Assembly (NCBI GenBank): GCA_963920575.1
Contig: OY986973.1
Span: 1,488,001 to 1,552,000, forward strand
Source of the DNA: Narthecium ossifragum
Taxonomy: Eukaryota; Streptophyta; Magnoliopsida; Dioscoreales; Nartheciaceae
Reading direction: 5' to 3'
DNA: 64,000 nt
How positions within the stretch are numbered: position 1 is the stretch's first letter; every line of letters begins with the position of its first letter. This document shows, piece after piece, positions 33,324 through 44,646 of the stretch. Position numbers and translations under genes: made by a program. Below the pieces are notes generated by a model, which searched no databases, was not told the origin of the DNA, and worked only from the letters and a program-made list of their open reading frames with translations.

Positions 33324-34102
33324 CAATAATTCCCTCCCACTAAATCCCATCATGTCACATAGGCTCCACCTAGGACATTCTCTCGCCACGTAGGACAATA
33401 AAAATTTCACTTATAACCATAACCTCATATAAGGATGATATAAAAACCCTTCACGGTGTCAATGACGTGAGGATATTGTTTACAAGCATCTAGGTCTTAT
33501 TTGTGGAAAAACTCCTTAATCACAACAGCCAGTCATTCATAGCTTCAAAACCTCTTTTTTCACCTGCCAAATAGATCCACGCGGCAATCCTTGTACCCAA
33601 CGTGGAAAATTCTATTAGCCCTTATCATCTCTCACTCTACAATAATCAACACACTCCTCGCCGATATTATTATGTACGCCAAGTTTATTGATCAATTGGG
33701 TATCATCACTGAATCGGGACTCAAGCTGATATAACGACAAGGAGAATCCAGACCAGCTGGGTCTGCAAGCTGAGTGGAATTCCATCATTCTACACGTCAT
33801 ATCTCTTTTAAGTACTCCTGGCCACCACTTTTGGCCCTCCCTCCCGTTAGAGATATATGTGGCCGGCCATCGCTGGCTTTAATCTATTCTGATCCTATAT
33901 ATTGATGAAGAGTACAACTAGAAACGAATTAGAACACGACAACATCGTTAACATCGTTATTAAATAGAAACAAAGAACAAGATGACAAACTACATCTAGT
34001 AGATGATTCCTTTTTGTCCCGTTATCTCCACTCCCTACTTTATTACTGTTATAGCTAGATCCAATAATTAGTGAAGGAACACCGGCAGATTACAATCCAT
34101 TA
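33324..34102. other. Intergenic, no recognised gene
   Basis: AT-rich DNA to the right of the retroelement. The open frames are short and unrecognised. Confidence 0.5.
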
Positions 34103-34252
34103 GGTCCATTTGAATTGAGAATATGACAAGTTTATATATTGAATGAAATAAAAATTATATAAGTATTAAAAATAGTTACGTAAGATTATAAATAAAGTGT
34201 TTGAATGCATAAATGGGTATTATGCATACTTATACTCAATTCAAACGAGTCC
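34103..34252. mobile_element. Tourist-like MITE with TTA target duplication
   Basis: A 150-bp element with inverted ends: GGTCCATTTGAATTGAG on the left and CTCAATTCAAACGAGTCC on the right. It is flanked by TTA at 34100-34102 and 34253-34255. A 3-bp TTA duplication and GGxCC-type ends fit the PIF/Harbinger (Tourist) group. No coding capacity. Confidence 0.75.
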
Positions 34253-34507
34253 TTAAAATCCTAACGGAAGAACATAAATTTAATACAAAGTGTTCCAAAA
34301 CTTGCTTCATATGACCGTCAGAATTCCGAATCTGATGATTTTTTGGTCGTATCATGTGATTCACGCGTGCATTAGTTAACCTAATCTGTTTAACTTTAGT
34401 GTTTGGACACAGCACCAGACGATCCCGAATTTGTCGATTCTCCTGATTCTTGTTTTGTAATCGCTCATATTGATCCTGATTATTCTCAATATCAGGCTAG
34501 GGAGCTG

Positions 34508-34566
34508 AAAGTGATATTTTTTAGTGTTCTCAAGAGAAAGTGATATTTTTTAGTGTTCTCAAGAGT
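34508..34566. repeat. 29-bp tandem duplication
   Basis: GAAAGTGATATTTTTTAGTG followed by TTCTCAAGA occurs twice head to tail. Confidence 0.85.
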
Positions 34567-34989
34567 TGGAATCATGGCATCTTTGAGGGAGCATCTTTAA
34601 TTAGTATGCCCAATAGTTGGGATTAATTATATATCAAGACATCACTCATCAGCAAAGCAAAGTGTAACAACCAAAACAAAAACCCAATTAATAGCTCAAT
34701 ACGTCTCTCCAAGTGATCATCCGAAGCATCCAAACGTTTGAAAGGGTCAAAACTACACACGTGCGTCAAGTGACCTAAACTATGCCTAAAAGGACATGAC
34801 ATCTGTTCCCCGGAAGGAAGTCCCAAGAAGCCTTCTCAAAATAAACACAACTTACACGAGAAGTAAAAACACCTCACATGATCCGTAAGCCAAAAGGAAC
34901 AGTACTTGAATCACACTTCCCACGTGATCAGTAAGCCGACTTCAGGTAAAAGACGTCCATTAAAACATCGGTTATTTGACCATAGGTCT

Positions 34990-37900
34990 AAAATTAGATA
35001 ATTAATTAACTTACATTCCACTTAATATTTTTTAAGGCGTTTGGTCCCAAAACATGTAGTTATGATCAGTTTTATTATTCACATTATCAAAATGCCCCCC
35101 TAGCTGCATCATCTCAGATCTAATCAGCATGGAGAGGAAGTAAAAAGGATCGGAAAGTTATGGATGCTCCGGCCTTGATCAACGGCGAGGAGAGACCGGC
35201 AATCGTTGGCGCCGGTGGAGGAGGGGTCGTTGGAACCTCGGGGATCGATTCACCGGGTCGGATTGTCGGTTTCGGCGATGGAGGTGGCGGATCTAAGAGC
35301 ATCATCAGCAACTTTCCTATCCCTATCCCCATTTTGGTGTGATTTTATGTCGTTCTACAATACAGGGAATCTGCTTTTGCCTTAGTCACCCATCATCTTT
35401 CCCTATATTGATTCCCAATAATGTTGAAAGTTTTAAAGCTTGAATATTTTTACTAGATAGAAAATGCGTTTTCATTCCCAGCAAATTCCCTATCCCATTA
35501 TATATCCCTAAATTTAAATATATGATTAAAAAACATTACCCAACAAATTCCCTATCCCCAAACTCGTTCCCTATCTCATTCCCTAAATTTTAACATATTC
35601 CCTAATCAAAGGGAATGAAATTGATTTTAGGGAACGACATAGTGAATGAGTTTAAGCATAGGGAATATGTTGTGTAACGTTTTTTTTTTAATATTCCCAA
35701 AATATACGGATCGGGAACATGTTGATAATGCTCTAAGAGGGACAGCGGTGGTGCTCTTGGAGAAGAAGAGCAATGAGCATGGGGCGATTAGAGGCCTCAT
35801 CGGCACCGGATCTCGTCGGAAAATGGCGGTGTAGAGGTCAGGATGGCATGGGGTGGCCAAATCTGAGGTCGGAGTGGGTTAGGAGGCCTGGAGGCTGTGG
35901 GTTCGAAGAGTGGCACTGAACTTTGATAAAAATGCCTACATAGGAAAATGGGGGAGGGCCGGATCTCGCCGGGAAAGATTTGGGGAGGCGTCGGAGACGA
36001 AGGGGAAGGCAGGATCGGGGGTTAGTGATGATCGGGGTGGCATGAGTCGGTGATTTAGAGGTAGTGGCGACACCGATCTTGAGAGAGGTGGATGTCGACA
36101 AGAGAAATATGAAAAGTGAAAAGTGAATAGAATGGCGGTGAGGAGTTGATGGTGGATCCACGGGGAAACGACCTCGCCGGAGGTCGAGACTGATGCATTG
36201 ATCCATCATCGACATCAACAACACCTCTCAACTGTTGATTCATATGTGCAAAAAAGAGAGAAATGGAAAATTGAACCGAGGGCTTGCAAGAGCGTGATCG
36301 CCGGCGGGGGAGACTGATAAGTCACTAAATGTTCATGATTCAACCCCTTAACTTAGCTTTGTTATGCCTAGAGTAGTTGTATTTGATAGCTTGTTAGTTG
36401 ATTTCAGGTTTAATCATGCTTTGAGAAAAAATGCAAGAAATTCGGTCAATATGCTGAAATACACTGCTATGTCGACTGTTAGCATAATATTCATCAGAAA
36501 TTATTCTTATGTCCAAATATTCTCAAATTTGGGTGACATCTAGTAGACATCAAGACGTACAACTTTCATGTTGGACACTTTCAGAGATTCCTGATGGATG
36601 GATAGCAGTTTTGAAGAAGATGAAGATATTTAGCTGCTGAAAGACTCGTCCGTCAACGCCTGGGAGAATATTCGCCAAATATTCTAGATAAGTCCAAATA
36701 TTATAAACTCTTTGGTAGAGGGCAGAAGACTTCCAAATCTACATCTTTTGTGTTGGACTCATTCTCAGATTATGGACAGATTGAACCCAGTTGCGACCAG
36801 AAGAGGCAGTCAGAATTAAACTAGGAATTCCGAATTGCACTAGAGGTCCAACTCAACTTAGCCATGACCCTAATTCCGGGATTAAGGGTTTTTATTATAA
36901 AAAGGGCTTATTCCAGCAAAACTTCTCATCTTTTTATCAATCTTTGGAGGAGGAAGAAGAAGGAGAGGATGTGAATGGTGACAGCTTCCTATTCCAACCA
37001 GATGGCTTTCATCCAAAAGATGAGTCGCTAATTCTTATACTTAGGATTATTCATGAAACCCTAATGTAGTTTTCTATCTTCTTTGGTTTGAATCTTGTAA
37101 TCTTCTCAAGACATGATCTTATGAATATGATTTTTAATGTTAATAGAGTTGAGGGAACAGAGTTCCTTGACGTATTTTCAGTCCTACATGATTTCTGTGA
37201 TTGATTGTAGGGATTCATAGGATGATTTTCATGTGATTTTTGGTTTACCTTTGAGATAGTCTATGCTACGTGAAGATAAGTCATGCTAAGGTCATTAGGA
37301 GTAGAATAATTTAATGTAATCATAGGACCAAAGATGATTTATGCTAAACAAAGATAGATTATGCCGTTGGAAACATAAATCTTATTTTAGGAATTCATAT
37401 AAGTTTAAGAAGCTGTGGATTCATAATGTTGAGAGAAGAGAACAAGAGGATAACTAGAGAAGATTGAAGGCGAAACTAGAGCGGATTGATTAATTCCTAA
37501 GTCACTTATCCATTGATTTAAATTGATCAACTTTTTATCTCTTTTATTTATTAGTTATATAACTCTATTCTATCTTTGATTCTTTTCCTTAGTTTAGGGT
37601 TTTGAGAATTGATTTCAGTTTCCAACGTTTTCCCTGTGGATCGACTCCCGACTTCACCGCTATTCTACCTAGTAGTTTAGTGATTGAATAAGGATTATAA
37701 ATTTAATATTTGATTGAGTTTGCAACGTTTTAACGACGACGTTTGTGAGCGATCAGAGACTCTTCGAACGTCGACATCGATGGAGGAGAGGTTGTGGGTG
37801 GGTGGTTGGGGAGTCAATCCACCATGTCAGATCGAGACGATGGGCAGCGAAGACGACGAATCCGATAAGGTCGGCGACGGCGGTGCTTGGAGGAAGAGGT

Positions 37901-38547
37901 TGGTGTTGATCCGACGTTGGAGGATGCTGAGCATGGGGCTGGGACCACCATGGATGAGGTCGGAATAGGTTTTCGGAAGATCTAGAAGGGTTTTGTTGGA
38001 GCTTCAAAGAGGTTGGAAGTGCAAGGCCGTAGGTTGAGGTGTGGGGGCGGTAGAGAGATCACTAGAGACGAAGAATGGCAGTGGGAAGGAGACGGTTGTC
38101 ATGGAGGCCGCCGGGGGAGGCGATGAGCGGCACGGATGACGAGGAAAGGGGGCGTAGGGTCACGTTGTGAGCGATAGTCACCAGCGAGGGAGGTCTATTA
38201 GGGAAGAGGTAGAGGAGGGTGGCAACTTGGAGCTTGAGGTCGGCGAGGGAATTGTCGAGGACGGCGATTAGTGAGGGAGACTATGGATGATGAGCTCGCC
38301 GAAGATAGAGATGGCCAACGATAGGGTGGCTGTGATAGGTGGCGACGAGTGGCAGTTCGGGGTTAAGCCGGGGCGGAGGAGAGCATGTGGGACGAGTAGG
38401 AGAGAGAAAATGTCAAAAGATAGAAAAAAAATAGGGAAAATGGTAGTTACGTTTTTTTGTTACATGGTTTGGACTTGATACCTTAAAAAAAAATCCGCAT
38501 GAACTTAATAATAAATTAGGGGTAAAAAAATTTAGACCCCTTCGGCC
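34990..38547. mobile_element. Degenerate TIR element C, split by a solo LTR
   Basis: The left border (AGGTCTAAAATTAG..., then TTTTTTAAGGCGTTTGGTCC and AAAACATGTA) and the reverse complement of the right border (GGGTCTAAATTTT..., TTTTTTAAGGTATCAAGTCC, AAACCATGTA) align imperfectly over about 80 bp. The interior is G-rich with many short repeats and no recognised gene. It is interrupted by the solo LTR at 36315-37755. Without that insertion it would be about 2.1 kb. The inverted-repeat call was made by eye and is tentative. Confidence 0.4.
36315..37755. mobile_element. Solo LTR, 1,441 bp
   Basis: It begins TGATAAGTCACTAAATG and ends GTGAGCGATCA, flanked by a perfect 5-bp duplication GAGAC (36310-36314 and 37756-37760). 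There are no internal coding domains. The ending region (CCCTGTGGATCGACTCCCGA, then TTTGCAACGTTTTAACGACG) is of a style common in plant LTR elements. The family is not assigned. Confidence 0.85.
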
Positions 38548-39225
38548 CTCCCCCCTTGAAACAATGATGCCAAGCAAGTGAGCAACATCAATCGACCAGT
38601 AAAAGAGCTATATAAGTAAGTCGAGAAACACGTGCTTCTCACCTCGATGCTTCCCAGTTCCCACGAAGAGCCCCCGAAAAATGCCGTCTTTCTGGAAAGT
38701 CCACTTCCCTCCTCCCACCCACCAATCCACTTCACCACCACGCGGCAACCCCCGTAAAACCCATCCTACTAGAAATTAAGAAGACCAACCGCCACGGAAC
38801 CAATCACCGGGCGACGGACTCCGCCACCGGTCCCCTCCCCCTCATCCACCCTCCCCCTACCCCCCTCGCGTCAGACTAACCCCCTCCCTCCAAACCCATG
38901 ACGTCCTCGTCCTCGTCCTCTTCCTATAGCTCACCTTAACTAAAGAGCCAACCATGTATGAGGTCTGACTAGAGAACGAGTCAGTGGTACCATAGCTATA
39001 CTAGTCTTTCCCCGGTCAGCAACTCTACTCACTCCATCCATCCTACCCCTCTCACACTATACGTGTTGACCATTGAGACACTATTACCTCGCCGCCTTGA
39101 ACTGCTCCAGTTATTCCACAGCCTGCCTCTCTCTCTCTTTCTAGATCTCTCTCTACCCCTTTAGCTCCCCACACTCCCACGCAACTTCCCATCTTCCACT
39201 CTTCCACTCTTCCAACTCCCCACCC
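38548..39225. promoter_or_regulatory. Upstream region of the ZAT-type gene
   Basis: Pyrimidine-rich, with no gene. It contains W-box-like TTGAC cores (for example GTTGACCATTGAG at 39063-39075), the WRKY-binding core commonly found upstream of stress-inducible ZAT genes. Regulation is inferred only. Confidence 0.35.
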
Positions 39226-39236
39226 TATATATAAAA
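39226..39236 (+). promoter_or_regulatory. TATA box of the ZAT-type gene
   Basis: TATATATAAAA lies 141 bp upstream of the ATG at 39377, followed by a CT-rich leader. The leader contains five tandem copies of TTAGCTC/AGCTCTT at about 39269-39304. Confidence 0.7.
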
Positions 39237-39376
39237 CCCCAACCCTCCTCACCTCCTCCACACTCTTCTTAGCTCTTAGCTCTTAGCTCTTAGCTCTTAG
39301 CTCTAATTAGCTCTTACCTCTTACGACTGTTCTGTGAGAAATTCCTTGATATCAAAGAAAGTCGACTGAGTTTTTG

Positions 39377-40147
39377 ATGGCTGTCGAGGCTATGGAAGCC
39401 GCCATCCCAGCTCTTCAGGCGCTGCCGAGTATAGTTTCCGAGACGATGACGAGCGACGAGGATGGGGCCGCGGTGGTCCACCCTGTTGAGGGGTGGGCGA
39501 AGAGGAAGCGGTCGAAGAGGCATAGCCGGTTCTTCGACCACTCGCCGACGGAGGAGGAGTACTTGGCTCTCTGTCTGATGATGCTCGCCAACGGCGGGAG
39601 TAGTGGAGGGGTTGTTCGTTTACCCCCGCCGACGCCGCTGTCTGCGGCTGCTCCGCCGGCGGTGGCTCAGTCGTATAAGTGTTCGGTTTGTGATAAGGCG
39701 TTCCCGTCGTACCAGGCGCTTGGAGGGCACAAGGCGAGCCACCGGAAGCTCGCCGGGTTGGCCGGGGTGGACGAGGCGGGGTCGTCCACGTCCGCCACCG
39801 CGTCCGTCACGGCGTCCGCGTCGTCCGGCGGGGGGAGGGTTCACCAGTGCTCGATATGCTTCAAGACATTCCCCTCCGGCCAGGCTCTGGGTGGGCATAA
39901 GAGGTGCCACTACGAGGGCACCATAGGCGGTGGCAACGGCGGCGGCGCTGGATCGGGCTCCGCTGCCACCGGGGCGGCGTCCGAGGGGGCCAGCTCCACG
40001 GGGAGGGGTTTCGAGCTAGATCTGAACCTACCAGCGCTGCCGGAGTTGATCCCCATGGATCTAAGGCGGTGCGTGGCGGCGGCGGAGGAGGAGGAGGTGC
40101 TCAGCCCCCTTGCCGTTAAGAAACCCCGCCTACTCATCCCAGCTTAA
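39377..40147 (+). CDS. ZAT-type C1-2i C2H2 zinc-finger transcriptional repressor
   Basis: Intronless, 256 residues. It carries the full set of motifs of the ZAT10/ZFP182 subfamily, in order. The B-box-like basic stretch KRKRSKR (42-48) is a probable nuclear signal. The L-box [13 protein letters not shown] is at 59-71. Finger 1 is C102-C105-H118-H122 and finger 2 is C158-C161-H174-H178, each with the plant-specific QALGGH. The EAR repression motif FELDLNLP is at 212-219. The EAR motif recruits TOPLESS-type co-repressors; the family responds to cold, drought, salt and oxidative stress. The linkers are low-complexity Ser/Gly/Ala. GC content is very high, unlike the flanks. The start is the first ATG in a frame that is open upstream. 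Which ZAT paralogue it is cannot be told. Confidence 0.95.
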   Translation: MAVEAMEAAIPALQALPSIVSETMTSDEDGAAVVHPVEGWAKRKRSKRHSRFFDHSPTEEEYLALCLMMLANGGSSGGVVRLPPPTPLSAAAPPAVAQSYKCSVCDKAFPSYQALGGHKASHRKLAGLAGVDEAGSSTSATASVTASASSGGGRVHQCSICFKTFPSGQALGGHKRCHYEGTIGGGNGGGAGSGSAATGAASEGASSTGRGFELDLNLPALPELIPMDLRRCVAAAEEEEVLSPLAVKKPRLLIPA

Positions 40148-41094
40148 GCTGTTCCCTTGCCGCTCAAGCAAGCCAACCGCCTTCTATATTTTATTATCCT
40201 AGTTATTTCCAGGGTTTTTTTTTCCCCTTTTATTTTTAGTTGGATTGTTAGTGGATTTAAAAATTCGTTTGTGTACAGAGAATAGTTGATTCTTTGTAAC
40301 AGGATATATATAAATTATTCGATTCAAATTATGGAATTTTGAGGAATTAAAATTAAAAATCTTTTGTTGCCATTGACTTATGTGATAAGAAAGTGAGAGT
40401 CATGACTAAGTTAGCGAAATAGGAGTTATTTAGAAGCAAAAAAAAAAGAGTCTATAATTCATATCACACAAAACACGTTACCATAAGACATATATCCATA
40501 TATCTATATATTTATATATCTAAAAAATCTTCAAGGAGATGTCATCCAGAGTGTCGTGGGATTCCCGTGTCCTACGCAGTGTCGTGTGGACATGTTGTGC
40601 ACATGTTCAAAGCACCAATCCTCTAATGTGGTTCTTTAGACTTGACTTGAGTTATTTCTAATCGTTGACGGAATTTAACAGCGTGGTTGACTTTAAAATG
40701 CCTTCCATTTTGATGGCTGATTGCAAACATCACCGCCGACTCCACCGTTCTGATCTTCCATGTAAGTTTCATGAACGATAGGCCTCGATAGATATACTTA
40801 TTCTCAAACATTTTTTTCTATTCCAAGTGATCATTACTCATTTATTCTCATTTCACCTGTTACTGTCATTCTACTTTTTCTTATTCAAAATAATTATTAC
40901 TATTTTATTTTCATTTTTTCTAACCCTAAAATTTATTATTTCGAAATAGACTAACCCCGTACCAAACGAGACCTTAAGGATCAAATATTACATTAGTCAA
41001 ATTTCTCTCAACCCAATTAACACACATAATATCCACATTTTGAGGTCTGTGGTGTGCTCCTTTGTTTTTTATTATCTACTAAGTCCTAAAAGCA
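40148..41094. other. ZAT 3' region and intergenic DNA
   Basis: It contains the 3' untranslated region of the ZAT-type gene and AT-rich DNA. A MITE-like end (CTAACCCCGTACCAAACGAG, 40951-40970) is the inverse of the MITE terminus at 15001. No gene is recognised. Confidence 0.5.
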
Positions 41095-42189
41095 TCCGCA
41101 TGACTAGAGTTTTTTTTTTTTTAAATCCATTTCACTTTCGAATTTACAAAACGAGTCCATTTTTATGTTTGTTTACATGATAAGCCAAAATGCTTTTTTT
41201 AGGACAAAAATGCCATTCCTCCTCTGCCATGTAACCTCTTCGACACCTTGTTGATCCACATGCACTCCACTCTCACCATGCCGTCGACGATGGCGTCCAT
41301 TAAATTGGTCCACATGCGCTCCACCTTCATCCAGCATGTCGACGACACCCGCGGAGACCTCCACACCCATGCCATCACCGATGCAAATTTGGGCGATGAT
41401 CGTCGACGAGCGATAAGCAAAGCTGGGCGATGGTTGTCGACGCATGGACGATGAGGGATCGTCGTCGACGGGCGAGGTATTGCTTGATGGGCATGACTTG
41501 AAGGCTCGAGGGGTTCGATGGATGTGCTCGAGGCAGCGGTTCGGAGGGTTGGATGATGAGATCGAGCTCGAGGCTCGGAAGCCTCGATGGTGTGATCGGG
41601 TGGAGGCGCTCGAGGCTGCGATGGCAACGGCAACTTCTAGTTCGCCAAGCAAATCGCCGGCGCGCTGTTCATCACCAGGTGGAACGTCATCATCACTAGC
41701 GCCGGCGGAGGAGTCTACAACGGCATCAATAGGTCCCAGTTCGCCAAACAAATCGCCGTCGCAACGTCTTCACCACCAACTCCGGCGAACGGGAAAGCCA
41801 TCGGAAGGCCGATGAGCAAGCCCATGTCTTCGTCGTTGCTATCAACCTCAGCCTCAAGGACGGCAATCGCTATCGCCGTTGGGAAGGAAAACAGGGCGTT
41901 CATCGTCGTGCCAACCCAACCCCGGCGGAAGGATCCCATTGGTTGGGAGAACAACAACCCATCGAAGAATAGAGGATCCCTACATCACCGCGCAAACCCA
42001 ACATCGGCATGAAGGATCCCATAGTTGGGATGAACCCATCGTCGTTGGGAAGGACAGAGCACCCCTCGACGCCCCCAGCCTAACTCCTCAAGCCGCGGCC
42101 TCCCTCAAGCAAGCCCAGGTTCACCGTTAGGGGGGGAGAACAGAGCATCACCCATTCTTGCTTGTCGTCCCTTGCTCATCGCCCATCAG

Positions 42190-42420
42190 GGGAAGCAGAG
42201 CATCGTTCATTGCTCATCACCCGTCGATGACCATCGCCCAGCTTTGCTCATCGTCCGTCGATGACCAGCGCCCAGCTTTGCTCATCGCTCGTCTACGACC
42301 ATCGCCCACCATCGGTCATCTTCCTTGGATCATCGCTCATCGCCCATGGCGGGAAAAAGGGAACAGAGCATCAACCATCGTCCATAGATCGTCGAGCATC
42401 ACCTATCGTCCATAGATCAT
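42190..42420. repeat. Minisatellite-like CATCGCCCA repeats
   Basis: Units of about 36 bp built from GATGACCATCGCCCAGCTTT and GCTCATCGTCCGTC recur with variation. They lie inside TIR element D and have no coding sense. Confidence 0.6.
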
Positions 42421-42639
42421 CGACGCCCCCAGCCTAACTCCTGTCCCGCCGGCCTCTCTCTCTCCCGCACTCCCGCGCTCCCATGCATGGGAACCCGCGG
42501 GTGGCGGCGCGCATGGGAACCCGCGGGCGGCAGCGCATGGATCACGTAGGTGGACGGGGCGACGTCGAGGGAGGACAGGGCGAGGGAGGCCGGAGAGGGC
42601 ATGCTTGCTGCCGGGAAGGGCTGCGGCTTCGGCGCCAAG

Positions 42640-43275
42640 ATGGAGCTAGTCCACGCCCTCCGCACCCACCACGGCCCCGACGACGACGCCTACCGCGCCG
42701 CCTTCCAGCGCGAGGACGTCGAGGGTGACATACAGCCTAAGCCGTCTCTCCGAGATCATATCGCCCATCACGACCGTCCACCTGACGAGAAATCGCGACG
42801 AAGACCGTCGCCGGATGGAGGAATTGCTCTGCCGGGGTAACTTGGTGGTGTGCCCGGAGGGCACCACCTGCAGGGAGCCGTATATTTTGAGGTTCAGTCC
42901 GTTGTTCGCCGAGCTGGTGGATGAGGTGGTGCCGGTGGCGCTGGAGTCGAGGGTCGGGATGTTCTACGCCATCGACGTCGCATGTAGTATACCCAGCGTC
43001 GCTCGCACCCATGCATGTTGTTGTGCATGCCGCCCGCATGGCGTGATCGGGTGGCGCATGTAGTATACCCGTGGGCGGCGGCGCATGTAGTATACCCCAG
43101 CGTCGCTCGCACCCATGCATGTTGTTGTGCATGCCGCCCACATGAGGTTGCCGGCGACGTCCTCGCACTGGAAGGTCTTTGGTGAGAGCGACGCTGGGGT
43201 TGCCGGCGACGTCCTCGCGCTGGAAGGCGGCGCGGTAGGCGTCGTCGTCGGGGCCGTGGTGGGTGTGGAGGGCGT
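42640..43275. repeat. 80-bp inverted duplication flanking the GPAT fragment
   Basis: GGAGCTAGTCCACGCCCTCC and about 60 further bases at 42640-42722 recur in inverse orientation at about 43195-43275 with few differences. Both arms translate to [19 protein letters not shown] in their own sense, a peptide I do not recognise. A third partial piece lies at 43147-43176. Between the arms, a block of about 60 bp (TAGTATACCC...CATGCCGCCC) is directly repeated at about 42984 and 43088. Confidence 0.75.
42729..42979 (+). pseudogene. Captured glycerol-3-phosphate acyltransferase (GPAT) fragment
   Basis: The frame reads [20 protein letters not shown], then [20 protein letters not shown] and [17 protein letters not shown]. 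That is the acyltransferase core of land-plant sn-2 GPATs (cutin/suberin and RAM2 types), including the CPEGTT block. About 84 residues remain out of the family's roughly 500. The HAD-like N-terminal domain and the catalytic HX4D block are missing. The upstream part of the open frame (42640-42722) is unrelated. It sits inside TIR element D and is not expected to encode an active enzyme. Confidence 0.87.
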
Positions 43276-43770
43276 GGACTAGCTCCTTTAAGCATGACGT
43301 CAGCATGTTTTGTGTATATGCTGACGTCCCATGCACGCTGCCCGGCGCTCCCATGCATGCCACCCTCGACGTCGAAGGTGCAAGGGATCAGGATCGAGAT
43401 CAGAGGTGAGCGGGTGGCGGCGCATGGGAGAGGGCGGTTGGCATGGGAACCCGCGGGTGGGGACGAGAGAGAGAAAGAGCGCGGGTGGCATGCGAGGGCG
43501 GCGCATGGGAGAGCGCGGTTGGCGGTGCGCATGGGAGCCCGTGGGCGGCGGCGCATGGGTCACGTAGGTGGACGGGGCGACGTCGAGGGAGGACGGGGGT
43601 GGGGGAGAGAGAGACCAGCCGGTGTCGAAGAGGTTGGAGGAAGGGCGTTTTTGTCCTAAAAAAAATATTTTGACTTATCATGTAAACAAACATAAAAGTG
43701 GATTGGTTTTGTAAATTCGAAAGGGGAATAGATTTTAAAAAAAAAAAAACTCGTATGACTATCGTAAATG

Positions 43771-44545
43771 AGTCATATCATTTAAAATAGATTACCTATA
43801 GTAGCAAATTGGTAAAAAAAATCACCATCGGCTCTTGTTCACGTACTCTCGACTAGAGATTTGCTGCAAAGATACTCTATATAGAGTATCATCCTCCTAA
43901 ACCCTAAACCCTATCATCCTCCTAGTATCTATGAACTAAATTTAAGACTAAAAAAACTAGTTTTTTTACTTTTCTTTTCTAAACTCTTCACCAACCTATT
44001 CATCATTTAAGAATAAAATATGGTTTTTGGCTTTTTTAATCCTTCATCCAAACTCATTCTATCTTTTTATCTAGTCTCCAAACCCATCTTCTCCGACGAA
44101 TAAGAAATAATAACATATTATAATTTTCATATTCTAATACTTTTAGCTAATAATATATTACTATTAAATAGTTATTTAATAAAAAAATATGACTTTTTAC
44201 TGTTCACACTTTATTCTCCAAACCCATATTCTCCGATGAATATGAAATAATAATAATAATATTATGATTTACATATTTTAATATTTTAAAAATCTATTAT
44301 CCCAATTTATTTATCCTTTTATCTCTTCTCCATTGAATAAGAAATATAAAATATAAAAAAAGAATAAACGTATGAATATTTAAGCGGTATGGAGAATAAT
44401 TTAGAGTATTTGATGTGGAGTGTTGTTAGATGAAAAGTCTGTAAAGTTAAAAAATGGCTTTTTTTACAATAGTTTAGAGAATATGTATAGAAGAACTAAT
44501 GTGAATGCTCTAACAAATACTATGATGAAAAACAAAAGGGTCAGG
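43771..44545. other. AT-rich intergenic
   Basis: No gene recognised; long A/T runs. A duplicated segment, TCCAAACCCATCTTCTCCGA against TCCAAACCCATATTCTCCGA (44077 and 44217), suggests an old tandem duplication. Confidence 0.5.
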
Positions 44546-44646
44546 CTAAATACACCGCACCATTTTTTATTCGATTTTTAAAAACCGAACACTATGTTAT
44601 ATGGTTCGATTTTTTAAAACCGAATAAAACAGTGCGGTACACTTAG
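44546..44646. mobile_element. Foldback MITE, about 100 bp
   Basis: The two arms CTAAATACACCGCACCATTT...TTCGATTTTTA and TTTTAAAACCGAATAAAACA...GTGCGGTACACTTAG are inverted repeats covering nearly the whole element. There is no coding capacity. Confidence 0.6.

Larger units (their letters stand above)
41095..43770. mobile_element. TIR element D carrying a GPAT fragment (Pack-type)
   Basis: About 130-bp inverted repeats bound the element. The left side (41095-41225) has a T-run, TTCGAATTTACAAAAC, TTTTTATGTTTGTTTACATG and TTTTTTTAGGACAAAAATGCC. The right side (43640-43770) has the same blocks in reverse complement. The interior is GC-rich with internal direct and inverted duplications, a minisatellite and a captured acyltransferase exon. 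No transposase is present. Long TIRs plus captured coding DNA suggest a Pack-type Mutator-like element, but no target duplication was established. Confidence 0.8.

Noticed and set aside
39374..39376. TTG as start of the ZAT-type protein
   Set aside because: The next codon is ATG (39377) and gives the usual N-terminus; a TTG start has no support here.
42737..43693. Long minus-strand frames of 208 and 220 codons in element D
   Set aside because: They are antisense to the GPAT fragment and cross inverted duplications. They are Arg/Pro/His-rich frames with no independent support apart from the duplicated ELVHAL peptide noted separately.
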